Notes: a model not told the origin generated them from the sequence alone. Counted from the stretch's first letter, positions 23,707-35,683 are shown. The stretch is DNA of 64,000 bases from Anodontia alba (GCA_964016985.1 OZ024831.1:26703631-26767630); one strand, 5' to 3'. Numbers and translations are program-made.

Positions 23707-24004
23707 CCGTTTACATAAGATTGTTTACTTACAGCAGTTCAGAGGTAAGCAAAAGGACAGACGACGAACAAATGCACAAAAATGCATCATGGCTTTCATA
23801 TCTACTTCAATTACCATATTTTATGAGTTTCTTTTCTGTGCAAAAATGCAAGGTTATATACATATGCATTTAAATGCTCTGTATGCTATAGGTAAAAGAT
23901 TCCGAAGACGACAAATTGATGATACTTTTCTTGTTCCCCTCCCCCATCCCACCCTGAAAAAAAAAAAGATTCATTTCATACAAATTCGACATTTCATACA
24001 CTTC

Positions 24005-24190
24005 CCCTATCTTACTTTCCCAGAAAATAGGATTTGACATTTCCTGCAAATTGCCTCCTTAGGCATTCCAACGAAGACAATCTGCATGAAATGTCGTTTT
24101 TTTTTTTTTTTTGCAAAATAAAAAAAAAATGTAACGTCAATCTGTCGTCTGCTGAATTAGCCCAACCTGAAAGAGTGGTGAAAGTTAACA
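24005..24190. mobile_element. Family I fold-back element, copy 2
   Basis: Core ggatttgacatttcctgcaa / ctgcatgaaatgtcg with cctccttagg centre region, right end gtctgctgaattagcccaac ... gagtggtgaaagttaa. A poly-T run is embedded at 24098-24114. Confidence 0.7.
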
Positions 24191-24282
24191 ATGACCTGTT
24201 CTGTTTACCCTAAATATTGGAAGATCTTAAACCTTACATCTTGTCCTAAAAATATGAAAAGTCCATGTTACTGCCTTTTGAT

Positions 24283-24322
<40 letters not shown>

Positions 24323-24626
24323 GCAGGAAATAGCAAATCGGATTAGACGCGCCCGATCTGGGTTTACGTTTGTTGAGACATGTCCGTCTTAATGCACATA
24401 TATAAATATACATAATTATTCTTGTAAAATATGACTAGATAAACTTTTCATGCATAATGATCAAGTAATTTATGTTTGCAAAACCAGGTTACTGATTGCA
24501 ATAAAGGGAGTAAATGGAGGAACCAATTTTCAAAACAATATACAATGGTATTACAAATATTAGCTTTTCAAACGTAAAAAATACTCAGATAATTCGATAT
24601 TATTTACATGACAAGTACTAAAGTAA

Positions 24627-24679
24627 ATACATACATACATACATACATACATACATACATACATACATACATACATACA
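24627..24679. repeat. (CATA)n microsatellite
   Basis: About 13 ACAT units. Confidence 0.97.
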
Positions 24680-24810
24680 AGCAAGCAAAATCGGAAGCGG
24701 AAAATTTAGCATCACTGGAAGAAGTAGTTATCAAATAGATCTAATCTTCTCGAGTGTTACTTAATAATCTACATACTTCCCTATATATACACATGACTAA
24801 ATCGCCGTTT

Positions 24811-24821
24811 CTCTCTCTTCT

Positions 24822-24868
<47 letters not shown>

Positions 24869-24890
24869 GCGCGCGCGCTCGTGCGCGTGT
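24811..24890. repeat. (CT)n followed by alternating CG/TG tract
   Basis: CT units to 24866, then tcgcgcgcgcgctcgtgcgcg, alternating pyrimidine-purine DNA that could adopt Z-form. A notable CpG cluster in AT-rich surroundings. Confidence 0.9.
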
Positions 24891-25204
24891 GTAGTATCTT
24901 CCCTGTATTGTTAAAGTTCAGTAACCAACTCCCATTACTTTATACGATTTGAACTTTAGGATATCTAGAGTGGATCAGAACAATACTTAACTTTTGTATT
25001 GATTTTCTAATATCTTATGACAAAGCAAGACAATAAAGTTAAATTCGTAAGCACACGAATTCCAATTTGGCTTCAAATCAAGGTCAGTTTTACAAACATT
25101 TTACAATCTAGAAATCCTACTGATGTGTACTTCAGCCCTATAAAATAACTGTTTACGAAAAATAAGTGTTTACCGTACGTATTTGGGCAGGCAGACAGAC
25201 ATAA

Positions 25205-25271
25205 GCAAACAGTGTAGGCCCTGATCAGACGCCGCAGAACGCGGCGTCTGATCAGGGCCTATACTGTTTGC
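25205..25271. repeat. D palindrome, inner stem type alpha
   Basis: gcaaacagtgtaggccctga with a near-perfect complement; both arms carry the change to ggcc together. Inner stem gacgccgc / gcggcgtc, loop agaac. Confidence 0.9.
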
Positions 25272-25651
25272 CACTCGTCCAGCTGTTTTTCAGACACACC
25301 AAGAGGTCTCGTAGTAAAATATACGTTTTCAAACTTTAGATGTAAATTAAAGAATACATAGGGTCTATAGGGCATTTATTTCATTTTGGTTTCAGAATAA
25401 AATATAGCAGCCAATTCACGGACAGTCCATCGAAATCTGGACAAACAACAGTGGCCCAGTCTTGCGTGCGCAATCGGTACTATCCAGTCATTGTCTTCAC
25501 TGAAGAGTAGCTAATTGCTAATTGTGTTACCCACTGAAAATAAAGTCTTTATTATTATTACTGTTCGCTGTATTTTTTGTTGTCCTCACTACTATATATA
25601 TGTTGTTGTAGGCTATAAGCAACCTTGTATTTGCTTGATGCTGAATAAATA

Positions 25652-25755
25652 TATTGTATTGTATTGTATTGTATTGTATTGTAGTGTATTGTAGTGTATT
25701 GTATTGTATTGTATTGTATTGTATTGTATTGTATTGTATTGTATTGTATTGTACT
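25652..25755. repeat. (ATTGT)n pentanucleotide repeat
   Basis: About 20 units with single G-for-T changes at two places (gtagtgtattgtagtg). ORFs repeating Ile-Gln-Tyr-Asn-Thr are artefacts of it. Confidence 0.97.
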
Positions 25756-25787
25756 GTATACACATATACACACACCTGACTGTCCCT

Positions 25788-25955
25788 CACTGAAGGAATA
25801 TGTGAAGATATCTAGGAAATGTCAGAATCAGGAAGTACAGCATTCCCAAGGTACCAAAAGAAGTAGAGATGAGGAACAAATTAAGACAAAACAGTTGCCA
25901 AATATGAAACCACTCACGCAACCGCAACAGAGGAAACGCCTTGAAACGGTCAGCA
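25788..25955 (+). repeat. Dispersed repeat B, fragment 4
   Basis: tgaaggaatatgtgaagata, then ggaaatgtcagaatcaggaa, then cattcccaaggtacc, then gaggaaacgccttgaaacgg, collinear with 55365-55530. Followed directly by a poly-A run (25957-25981). Uninterrupted by family A. Confidence 0.65.
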
Positions 25956-26199
25956 GAAAAAAAAAAAAAAAAAAAAAAAAAGACTCGGTGCTTCAATAGC
26001 ATTTAATCGTAGCTTATTATGCCACTGGAATTCTATGCACGATGAAAATAAGATTAATTTTGTGATCAGATCGGCATGTGGTATGGCCAAGTTACCTACC
26101 ATTTCCACAAAATATCATAGTGGTGTCAACAAAACTGTGTTTCTTAAAATAAAATCAGGTTTAACCAGGAATATTAAATTGTAGTTTGATATGCTACGA

Positions 26200-26501
26200 A
26201 CAGGGATGTAAAGTATTTGTTTTCGATATTTTAGGCACAGAAAAAAGATTTTTTGTTTGGTTTCAATTTTATTTACTTTTTTTTTTACCTTTAAAGGGTT
26301 ATACATACATTTTCATGGGGTATAACTTTGTTAAATTACTTTGCTCCCGTCTGAAAAGGCGTCTACTCTCAAAGAAAAGAATTTCAAATACTTTCCTTAA
26401 AGAGTAGACCCCTTTTCAGAAGGGATTTCGTGTACACGATGGCAAACAAGAAGTCCCTTGTGAAAAATGATGGAAAATATACGTGTATCTATACCCTTAA
26501 A
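26200..26501. mobile_element. Family H fold-back element, copy 2 (inverted relative to copy 1)
   Basis: Core ttgctcccgtctgaaaaggc ... cttaaagagtagacccctt / ttcagaaggg, then on the right agtcccttgtgaaaaatgat and acccttaaa, the complement of the left end of copy 1. The left boundary is unclear. Confidence 0.6.
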
Positions 26502-26708
26502 TTACATAGCTCCAGATAAGGTAATAAATGAATAGTAATTATTATGGCCATTTTTTTACCTAGACCTATTTTATGGATACTTTCTGGAATCGCCTCAGCG
26601 GGCGGCCTTCTATCGACTACCTACAAAAATGTTTCGGTGCATTTTTTATAACAAAACTATTTCTTCCAAATAGTCCTTTTATCTGGTACTATGAATTCAG
26701 CTGGAACG

Positions 26709-26935
26709 TAAGAAAAGTTGCCTTCTGACACGTGCGTCCAACAACGACTCAAACCAGCCAGAGCAACCGCGAAGTCTGATCAGAGTCTTCGTTGGCCGCA
26801 TAAAGGAACTTTGCATCCTTGGCTATCTGAAACGCGCCCAGCGAAGATTCTGAGCAGACCGCGCGAATGCGCAGGCTGATCTGAATCTTCTCAGGGAGCA
26901 CATGTCCGAAGGTACGTTTTCTGACCTCGGGGCTC
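26709..26935. mobile_element. D2 double-palindrome element, copy 1
   Basis: Ends agaaaagttgccttctgaca and gtccgaaggtacgttttctg are inverted repeats. Inside are two palindromic segments with gcgaagtctgatcagagtct and gcgcaggctgatctgaatct around a shared centre ggaactttgcatccttggct. Confidence 0.7.
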
Positions 26936-27114
26936 AATTAGATCATATTTAGACAGGAAGTGCACTCTCATGAACAATTTCAATTTGTACAAAAAAGGTT
27001 CAGGATAAAAGGAAAGATTGCCGTGACAAACAGCCCAGTGTGTCGACAATTTTAAAAGGTTGCGCAATTTGATATGACAGTAACCAGTGTCTTACATTTG
27101 GAGGATAAACTAAG

Positions 27115-27335
27115 GCGCTGCAACGTCAAAAAACGTGCCTTCGCAAATGAACGCCTAGCATTTGCGCAGTCTGATCAGAATCTTCACTGCTGAGCGCATT
27201 TTGGATAGCCAAGGTTGCAAAGTTGCTTCATACGGACAACGAAGGCTCTTATCAGATTGCGCGGATGCGCAGGCTGATAAGAGATTTTGTTGTGCGCATT
27301 ATCTCAGAAGGTAGAAGGTACGTTTTCTCATGTTT
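27115..27335. mobile_element. D2 double-palindrome element, copy 2
   Basis: Same plan as copy 1, some 180 bp further on: gcgcagtctgatcagaatct, the ccaaggttgcaaagttgctt centre in inverse form, then gcgcaggctgataagagatt and a ggtacgttttctca end. A tandem pair with copy 1. Confidence 0.65.
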
Positions 27336-27690
27336 CAGCACATATACGGTTTTGGGGGTTTCTTTGCAACAGTCATGGTTCGGGTCAAACATCTGACGAA
27401 GTATTATCGCAGTTTGGTGATATTCATCACCTCGTTACATGTTCATTCTGGTATCGTCCTCTGTAATCTGAATCATCAGATGAATTTGGTGATTCACAGA
27501 AAATATGCTTGACTTGTCATTTCATTCAATTTGTCTCCAAAGTCCTATTTTTAAGGCAAATATTCTAATATCTCTATATTGTTCATCAGGTTAATAACGT
27601 GTAAGATTTCAACTTCGGTACCACTCTAATGTGCTTGCTCAATTAGCCTCCAACCTTTTACAGTGTGCTGTTTAATAAAGAAAAAGTTTC

Positions 27691-28004
27691 CATCACGAAA
27701 ACCTGCCTATATAACTTTGACCCCCTTAAACCCCACTTTTAAATAGTAAAACTGGGGTTTACAGGGGTATACATTAGTTTTCTTATTTCTGCTCAAAAAC
27801 ATAGATTGAGGGTACTCGTTAGAACCGCCTCGTCGAGGCGATGACGAGGCGGTTCTAACGAGTACCCACGAGGCGGTTCTAACGAGTACCCACAGTCTAT
27901 GTTTTTGAGCAGAAATAAGAAACATATCAGAATTTTTTATCTGAAATTTTTCATTTTTTGGTGGTAAAATTTTCAGTATATTAGAATAGGCATGTTTTCG
28001 TAAT
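27691..28004 (+). mobile_element. Family A fold-back MITE, copy A8, centre duplicated
   Basis: Ends ccatcacgaaaacctgccta and ataggcatgttttcgtaatg. The right central arm is present twice as a 24-bp tandem unit (starting at 27845 and 27869), and the loop region is doubled as well (cgtcgaggcgatgacgagg). Confidence 0.9.
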
Positions 28005-28129
28005 GATTAACTCTTTCTTAGGTTTTATGAGTTATTGAAAAGACTACTGAAAAAATATTAGAGAAAGTTTTCATTTCCCGAGTCTAGTCATGAAGAAACA
28101 ATAATAATAATAATAATAAAAATATGCTC

Positions 28130-28440
28130 TGTTTCAGGTTTCGCCACGGCAATCTTTTTTGACTTTTATTTTACTCTACTGTAGCTGGTGCTGTGCCGTG
28201 TGGCGGCCGTAAAAAGTCTCCCCATACATCATCATAGTGCAGGTTACATTTTATTTCCTTTGGGATCATTGAGCCCATCCTGGTTATTTTGAAAATCGAA
28301 TACCGCTTAAGCCGGCGCTAGGGGGCGTATGCAGCCTCGCAAACGACAGTGTTGCATACAGAGGGACTCAATCAAACCGAGTCTCCAATTTTCGTGATTT
28401 GGTGTGTTCTTTGTTTCCAAATGCAATCCTTTTTTACTTT
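28130..28440. repeat. Dispersed repeat L, copy 3
   Basis: Contains gtgccgtgtggcggccgtaa and accgagtctccaattttc, the complement of text in 7868-8300, plus a middle with ccgcttaagccggcgctagg not seen elsewhere. Confidence 0.55.
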
Positions 28441-28839
28441 TATTGTACATAAATAAACGTTGAACGGACAGATTCGGGTTTCAAGAAAAGAATAAAACTA
28501 ATGTATACAAGAAAGAACTGTGGAAAACGTTTGGCGCTTTGGTGTTGCAGGTGTGCGTCCATGGGAGACTAATCTTACAGTCTTCAACATGATTCAACAA
28601 CACGGCTTGTAGAGAGGAAAACGTCAACAAAAAACAATATTTACTTGGAAGCACGGCACGATATTCAGTATTGTAAAATCTGGATTACTCAACCTATACA
28701 GACAGAACAGACAAAAATGAAATATGGTATATTTGTCCAAGATAGGCGCTAATTATTATTCATATTTTTCCATCTGTATTGCTGTACAAATTTATTCATT
28801 TAGTGTTGTATAAAGACCAGAACAAAATGTAAACTTCAA

Positions 28840-29045
28840 AGCATAGCGAGGCATCTGTTATTGACAGATTTTGATATATCTATTTTGGCTTTTATTTAAT
28901 AATGAATAATTTCTATTCATGTGCTAAACATCGTTTTTGGCCTATATTGTTTTGGGACGAACGTTTAAGCCTCAAAATAACCGAAATCATTTTAGATCAA
29001 CTGTTCCATTCTTCCTGCTATCATGCAAATTAAAGTATTTCTTTT
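28840..29045. promoter_or_regulatory. Repeat-free intron island with octamer and TGACAG motifs (candidate enhancer)
   Basis: No known repeat of the window matches here. It holds TGACAG (28862-28867, Meis/Prep-type core), ttatttaataatgaataatt (clustered TAAT cores), and ATGCAAAT (29023-29030, exact POU octamer). Such words occur by chance in AT-rich DNA; the call is a pointer only. Confidence 0.25.
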
Positions 29046-29214
29046 TTTCAGCTTTTAAATAAAAAAAAAGTCAATCGATTTAATCAAATGACCCGTCCGT
29101 TAAGAAGTAGTACCTTCGGGCCCATTCAAGCAGTATAGAAGGAGATTAGATCAACCAGGGAAGTCATACAGTTTTGTCAGGGCATTCGCTCCATATCTTA
29201 TATCCTACAATACC

Positions 29215-29430
29215 CAGCAATTCTGCAAGCGCACAGCGAAGTCCCTGATCAGACTGCTTGTATGCACAGGCTGACTTCGGCCTTCTCTCTCCGCATATAA
29301 GAATCATGTAGCTCTGTTATTCTATTCTTCAGTACCCAGTGTCTCTGTAAGCGGACAGAGAAGGCCCTGATCAGACTGCGCATATGCGCAGCCTGATCTG
29401 GGCATTCACTGTCCACACATAACCACGAAA
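29215..29430. repeat. D2 palindromes, tandem pair
   Basis: Two related units: gtccctgatcagactgcttg ... ctctccgcatataag and gccctgatcagactgcgcat / atgcgcagcctgatctgggc, each followed by cactgtccgcac-like text. Confidence 0.6.
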
Positions 29431-30003
29431 CACCTTCAAATACGGCCCAGATATACATTCTTTTATGCATTTTAATCTTTCAGATCTACGTGCCCTAATA
29501 CATTAGTAAGGCAGAGAAAAATATTCATTGATTTCTTCTTCTTTATACTAACGAAATCGAAACCAATTCGCAATAAATCTACATAATTCAAATGCCATTC
29601 ATAGATCTAGAAAAGCAAATATTGGAAATTGATCTGATTTTCTTTTCTTGAACTTAATTTCTTCACAATAATATATAATATATAAGTATTGCACAAACAA
29701 AATAAAAGAAAATTGAATAAACAAATGATAAACTTTGAAATAATACGGATTATTTTTTTGGGGAAAACTAGGCATCTGATTGGTGGGAAAAAATAGGCTG
29801 AGCTGTAACGGGACTTCTTTTTTTCCATTAAGTAGATGCCTGGTTTTCACTTTCAAAATCTAGCATTTAATATTACATGAAATATCTGCTGGACACTTAA
29901 GAATACAATCCAGCACAAGAGGACATATAATACAATTTCTGGTTGATGTTTGGCAACATAGTGACTAATTAAGTTGAGATAGTTTTACCGGAAGAAATTA
30001 AAT

Positions 30004-30378
30004 ACAGTCGACTCTCGTTATCTCGAATTCCAAGGGTCTCTCTGAAATACTTAGAGATATCCGTATCTCGACATATCAGATTTGCCGCATTGAGGAAAAA
30101 ATAATTCGAACAACCACATTTGACAAATATATATGTGTAATTGGACTCTTGAAGTTAGAGATATATTGAAAATATTGTGGAAAAGAGGAGAAATTGCTCT
30201 TAGGAGCAATTTCTCCTCTTTTCCACAATATTTTTACCTGTTGTTAGATTGTCATGTTTAGGCAGGGAAGTAGTATAGGGTGCCACTATGGCACCCTATA
30301 CTACTCAGGGACCAGATTTTCACTTCGAGATAAGCGGTTATTCGAGATAAACTAGTTCGAGATAACGAGAGTCAACTG
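30004..30378. mobile_element. Pogo/Tigger-like MITE, family J copy 1
   Basis: Inverted ends CAGTCGACTCTCGTTATCTC and gagataacgagagtcaactg. TA precedes the left end; the right flank is AA, probably a mutated TA. A central hairpin ggagaaattgctc / gagcaatttctcc lies near 30188-30220. CAGT...ACTG ends with TA duplication are typical of pogo-type Tc1/mariner elements. It carries a 37-bp insertion (30269-30305) absent from copy 2 at 62935-63266. Confidence 0.85.
30269..30305. mobile_element. 37-bp perfect palindromic micro-insertion
   Basis: 17-base arms AGTAGTATAGGGTGCCA / TGGCACCCTATACTACT around cta. Flanked by CAGGGA at 30263-30268 and again at 30306-30311. Copy 2 of the host element has a single CAGGGA (63194-63199) at the same place; the host copies differ in length by 43 bp, exactly 37 + 6. 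Confidence 0.85.
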
Positions 30379-30996
30379 AATATACTTTTGCGCTCCCTCC
30401 GGACGCTTATTAAATTGTTTATTTTGTCCAGGGATACTATAGCTAATACGCACGTTGCAAATTCAGTTTTTTGTAGGCAATTAATTGAATAAGGCGGCTT
30501 AGCTGTAATTTTGAGTTATGCTGGAGAAATTAAACATCATGTTTAATTACTCCAGATAAACTATAACTAACACACATAGATACTCGTCTCTGAATATTCA
30601 TCTAAATCAGCGAAAATTTAATACCCAGAAAGCGGGTACTGGGGTTTTGATGAACTTTACTGATTTCAGATCGGTCTGAATTTTCAAAGGTCTGAACGAA
30701 CCACTGTGAAAAACCACTGTCAAGATTGTTGTCCCGATTGTAACACTACCGAGAGACACGGTAAGAAGAATATCCGTTTGTTAAATCAGCCAAATGAAAT
30801 AAAGAAATCATTTAATCTCTAAGTACAATAGTGTTGACATTGACTCAATAGGATTCCCACTTTTGAAGTGTTACTCTAGTCATATGAAACCGGATTGACC
30901 GTCTACCAATAAAGTGACCGTGAAATTAAATTTACCAGCTTTTAAAGGCATTCGCACCTAAAATACTGTCTTACTTACTATTACGCGTTCACAACC

Positions 30997-31215
30997 TTTA
31001 CCACTCTCTTGGCAAATTCAGCAGATGACAATCTAATTATGTTTTTCTCATTGTTTTTTTTTCTTTTAAATAAGCTTTGACATTTCAAGCAAGTTGTCTT
31101 CTAAGGAGACAATTTGCGTGGAATGCCAAAGCCTATTTTCTTGGAAAGAAAAATAGATAAATATTTCAAATGTCGTCAACTGGAATTTTTACCCAGCATG
31201 CTAAGAATAATGCTA
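30997..31215. mobile_element. Family I fold-back element, copy 3
   Basis: Left cctttaccactctcttggca with cagcagatgac, core ctttgacatttcaagcaagt / aatttgcgtggaatgccaaa, right cccagcatgctaag. Full-length, about 215 bp. Confidence 0.75.
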
Positions 31216-31667
31216 ATGTATATAAACATTTTATAGTGTCATTTACAGAAATAAATATTTTGACTTAACAATTTGATATCATCTCAAGTTTGAGGCGAAT
31301 ATGACTTGATTTAGTGTTTATTTCAACAGTAGCGATGCAATTTAAAAGATAATACAATCTGATTAGAGAAGAAAATAACACCATACAATGATAAACCTCT
31401 AGACGTAATGACATATGGCTGAAGTTATTCAACAATGGTTTGTACGCTCAATGATGACAAACTACACAATGCCAGCAACTAAAAGTTTAAAAAGTGCAAG
31501 ACGTCCCATAGGTCTGCGTATGACTACTGTTGATTTTCAAATACTAGGCGTCAGAGTTTGAAAACCTTGCTCGAACTATATGGATGTCCAAAACATGATC
31601 AGAGCGTTAAGGCAGATCAGTGACCGACATAATGGTCTCAGTGACCTACTTTTGATATATGTTTTAT

Positions 31668-32225
31668 TACAAATGTAGTAAAGATACACAGGAAATGTCA
31701 CACTCACGAAGCACAGCATTCCCGAGTCAACAAAAGACGGAGCGACGAGGAACAAACAACATCATGAAAACATGCCTAATTTTTGACCCCCTTAAACCCC
31801 ACTTTTATATAATAAATCTGGGTTTACAGGGGTATACATTATTTTTTCTTATTTCTGCTCAAAAACATAGATTGTGGGTACTCGTTAGAACCGCCTCGTC
31901 GAGGCGGTTCTAACGAGTACCCACAATCTATATTTTGAGCAGAAATATTAAAATAGCAGATAATTTTATCTTAAAAATTTCATTTTTTTGGTGGTAAAAT
32001 TTTCAGTATATTGTATTTGAATAGACGTGTTTTCGTTATGGATTAAAACCATCGACACAAATACAGAGAACTGTAACAGAAGAACCGCCTTGGAATGGTC
32101 AGAAGAAAAACTACAAGGATGGGGATGAGAGGGGATGGGGTAAGGTGGGGGTGGGGGAGGCGATTTTAAACCAGTTTTACTCCCGCGAAACCTCATCCTG
32201 ATGTTACGCATATCCTAAATTATAT
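31668..32225 (+). repeat. Dispersed repeat B, fragment 5, split by family A
   Basis: Left part to 31763: ggaaatgtcacactcacgaa, cattcccgagtcaac. Right part from 32042: gtaacagaagaaccgccttg, then actcccgcgaaacctcatcc. The two parts are collinear with the unbroken fragment at 55365-55686 and with 7253-7330. A9 lies between them. Confidence 0.7.
31764..32041 (+). mobile_element. Family A fold-back MITE, copy A9, nested in repeat B
   Basis: Ends catcatgaaaacatgccta and atagacgtgttttcgttatg. Central palindrome perfect with centre cctcgtcgagg. The left half lost the 'tatata' segment. Confidence 0.9.
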
Positions 32226-32644
32226 GACAAACCGATTTTACTAGATATATCAAAACGTCCAAACTGGCCAGCCCAAGGATATAGTCCCGATGATATTCTA
32301 TAATATTAATTAGAGGCCAATATATAGATCACCGTGGCCTACGAATGATACTCCAAACACCATCTATGATATATGCTACACGTACTTGCATGCCAAATGT
32401 AGGCAGACTATTCCATACTAGTCCTGTATACAGGAGACATATCCCGAATGCACAGAAGGAGGGGAAGCCGCAGGGATGTCAATGGATACACCGATGGACG
32501 TCCGGACTGTAATCATATTAGTCATCCAGGAAGGACCAATGGCTTTGTGTGTCTGTTGGGGGAGGGGGATGGGGGTTGGGGCCAAGTAAGTTAGGACTGA
32601 GAAATTTAGATACTTGAAAGGAAACATATGAGTCGCCTCGTGAG

Positions 32645-32840
32645 GAAACGCACCTTATAACCTTTGCATTCCCTTAGACTCCGATCAGCCTGTGCATTCG
32701 CACAGCCTGCTCAGTCTTTTTTGGAAATGAGGCTTCTTTGGGCGGACAGCGGAGACTCTGATCAGACTGTGCGTATGCGTGGGCTGATCTGAATCTTCTT
32801 TCGGTGCATATGTCATAAGTTACATTTTCTCACGTTGCGG
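32645..32840. mobile_element. D2 double-palindrome element, copy 3
   Basis: Two palindromic units (ccgatcagcctgtgcattcg / cgcacagcctgctcag, and ctgatcagactgtgcgtatg / gtgggctgatctgaatct), followed by a gttacattttctcacg end. Confidence 0.6.
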
Positions 32841-33532
32841 TCAAAATGCTGATCGTACAGACAGATACGTGAACGAATCATAAACAAGAGATCGATGGAA
32901 TCGATGGATGCTATCTATATGCTATAAGGCAATAAGAGCTTTCCAAAGTGAGTGCTTTATCCAAATCTACATGCTATAAACTGACTACTACTTGAGTTTA
33001 TACATTTATACCCTAAGAATTTGGACACCTTAACTCCTTATCAAACTGTCATTAAGGCTGAATAAGTCCGGTCTACTATCTTTTGCTGTGTCTAAAAGCT
33101 GCTGTGTTAGTGGCAAACAGTGTAGATCTGGATCTGCAATGTTTTTGCCCAGACCTGTTAGTCTCAACACTTAGGGTAATATAGTTCTTGCACGCTCTAC
33201 TTCCTCTCATGCCCATTTTATCGATGTTCCGGGTTTCATTGACATATGCTCTGGGCAAAAACAAACCATGACATTAATACATAAAGGTGAGATAGTTATG
33301 TGATGAATCAAAGAATGTTACAAAATTAGGTTCTGGCAAACTACATGTATAGTTCCTCATGTTGGTTCTATTGAAACGAACAGTACATATGGAGATACAC
33401 AGACATGCGTCAATCACAGAACACAGCTCTCCCAGTGTATTGGCTAAAGGTTGAATGATAAGACACGACAATATAACACACCACTTCATCGGTAACAGAA
33501 TAAATAAACGAAGAGAAGAAGCTACAATATTC

Positions 33533-33656
33533 TGGTCTGAAAATGTCAACAACAAAACTGTTAGACGGGGGTGGGTGGGGTGATGGGCTAAACTTGGTCT
33601 GAAAATGTCAACAACAAAACTGTTAGACGGAAGCGGGTGGGGTGATGGGCTAAACT
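33533..33656. repeat. 62-bp tandem duplication
   Basis: The text starting ggtctgaaaatgtcaacaac at 33533 recurs at 33595 with two or three changes. As 62 is not a multiple of three, the long ORF crossing it on the minus strand (33822-33274) is probably not a protein. Confidence 0.85.
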
Positions 33657-34111
33657 TGAAGTAGCAAGTTCTTTTCAACTCCAACATGGATATAGAAAAG
33701 TTCATATGAATAAAGCTTTCGCTTCTACCAGGGTTCCCAAAATCTATCCTAACAAACGAAGCTGAGGCTTTGGAACGGACATTATTTTCATAGAAAAGGT
33801 ACATATAGGTTTCAAAGGACAAGATAGTTTCTTGTTCCCTGCAGTTTATATTTTACCAATATATCTTTATTAACGGCTATAAACTTATGGATATATGAGA
33901 TATAATGCCGCTTTACGGCATGTGTGCCTGTTCGTGTTAGCCTGCAAGCGTGTTTCACTTTATTATTACTTTTATTATTATTTCTACTAGTAATAGTAGC
34001 AGTTGTAGTTGTAGTAGTAGCATCATTGCTTAATATGCAGTTTATAATTTTGAATTGGTCATTTTTAGTTTTGTTTCCATTTAGTATTATTATAAATAAT
34101 ATTTTGGTACA

Positions 34112-34408
34112 TCACGAAAACATACCTATATAATTTTGACCCCCTTAAACCCCCACTTTCATATAGTAAAACTGGGGTTTTCAGGGGTATACAGTATTTT
34201 TTTTTTATTTCTGCTCAAAACATTGATTGTGGGTACTCGTTAGAACCGCCTCGGCGAGGTGGCTCTAACGAGTACCTACAATGTATGTTTTAAGCAGAAA
34301 TATGAAAAATATCAGAATTTTTATCTGAAAACTTTCAGTTTTTGGTGGTGAAAAAGTTTTTGGTGGTGAAATTTTCAATATATTTGAATGGGTGTGTTCT
34401 CGTAATGA
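34112..34408 (+). mobile_element. Family A fold-back MITE, copy A10
   Basis: Left flank ta|catcacg. The right half shows a 19-21 bp local duplication of agtttttggtggtgaaa. Central arm bears ggtggctctaacgag, a decayed right arm. Confidence 0.85.
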
Positions 34409-35164
34409 AGGCAAAATATTCATATGTGATCTGGTAATCACATCATTAATACGTTTTGGTTTGTTTAGCATTATCATATTTACTCACACTGATATTGAAA
34501 CACACTTTACTTACTTCATAGAACATCTTTCTTGTAGCAAATAGATATTCGAAGCTTTAATAGACTATATATGAACACAAGACAAAACATATAAAGCGCC
34601 AAGCAAAATTAATAGCCAACAGCATTCTGTTTTCGTTTTTTTTTTTTTTTTTAATTTTTTCAGAGAAAATAAAAGTCTTCACATTTCATGTGAATCGTCT
34701 GCTACAAATTGTGCTTAGTGCTTTAAGGGTTAACATAAAATTATTACGAACCCAGTGGTAGCTCGAGCAATCAATGCTGAAATTCGTGAGTTAGTTTAAA
34801 TATTGTTCCGTAAATACTTGCAGGAATCCGTCGCCATGCTTATTCCATAGACAGTCATAATCAATTATTTTTTTAAACATACTAAACAAAACGAATTGGG
34901 GTATTAATTGATGTATTTATTTGTGTCGGTCAAAAATCATTCAGCTTACAGGCATAAGACCAATCTCTTGAAGACACGAAATCTGGAGCCTGTAGAAAAA
35001 AACCTGACTTCATCCCTACCACCATTTCCACAAATGTGATTTTAACTTTCAGACAATATCTAGCAACGTTATAAATCATATTTTGAACCATACAAAAAGA
35101 AGAAAAAAAAAAACCTGATATCTGCAAAGAGCTGAAAGTCCCATGCTTGAATTTACCAAAGATA

Positions 35165-35169
35165 ATAGA

Positions 35170-35210
<41 letters not shown>

Positions 35211-35394
35211 ATGCATCATACTGACCAAGCTTTTCCATGTCTGAAAAGCCTGCTTTGTCCTTTTAAACAGAATATACATGGAAAAAACAAAATCTGAAAG
35301 CCTGAAATCAAGAAAAAGTAAAGCTATAAAAGCCTGAAATCCTGCAAATGCCTGAAAAGTATGAGGCCTGTTATTATTATTATTATTATTATTA

Positions 35395-35438
<44 letters not shown>

Positions 35439-35624
35439 GAATAGAATTACAAGCTACAACACATATAACAGTCGTTGTGTTAAGTTATATTAATATCATT
35501 TGAGATCTTTATATCACAAAAATGAGAACTTTTAGAATATTAAGTTAGCTTGTAGGAAATATGCCATTTGATTTTGTCGTTTTAGGAATTCCCTTTTCAA
35601 CCAATCATGTATTTTTCTTCTGCT

Positions 35625-35683
<59 letters not shown>

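Noticed and set aside
33274..33822. 182-codon ORF on the minus strand
   Set aside because: No recognisable domain; it crosses a 62-bp tandem duplication that is not a multiple of three, and it lies in the Lox5 intron without splice or start context. Probably chance.
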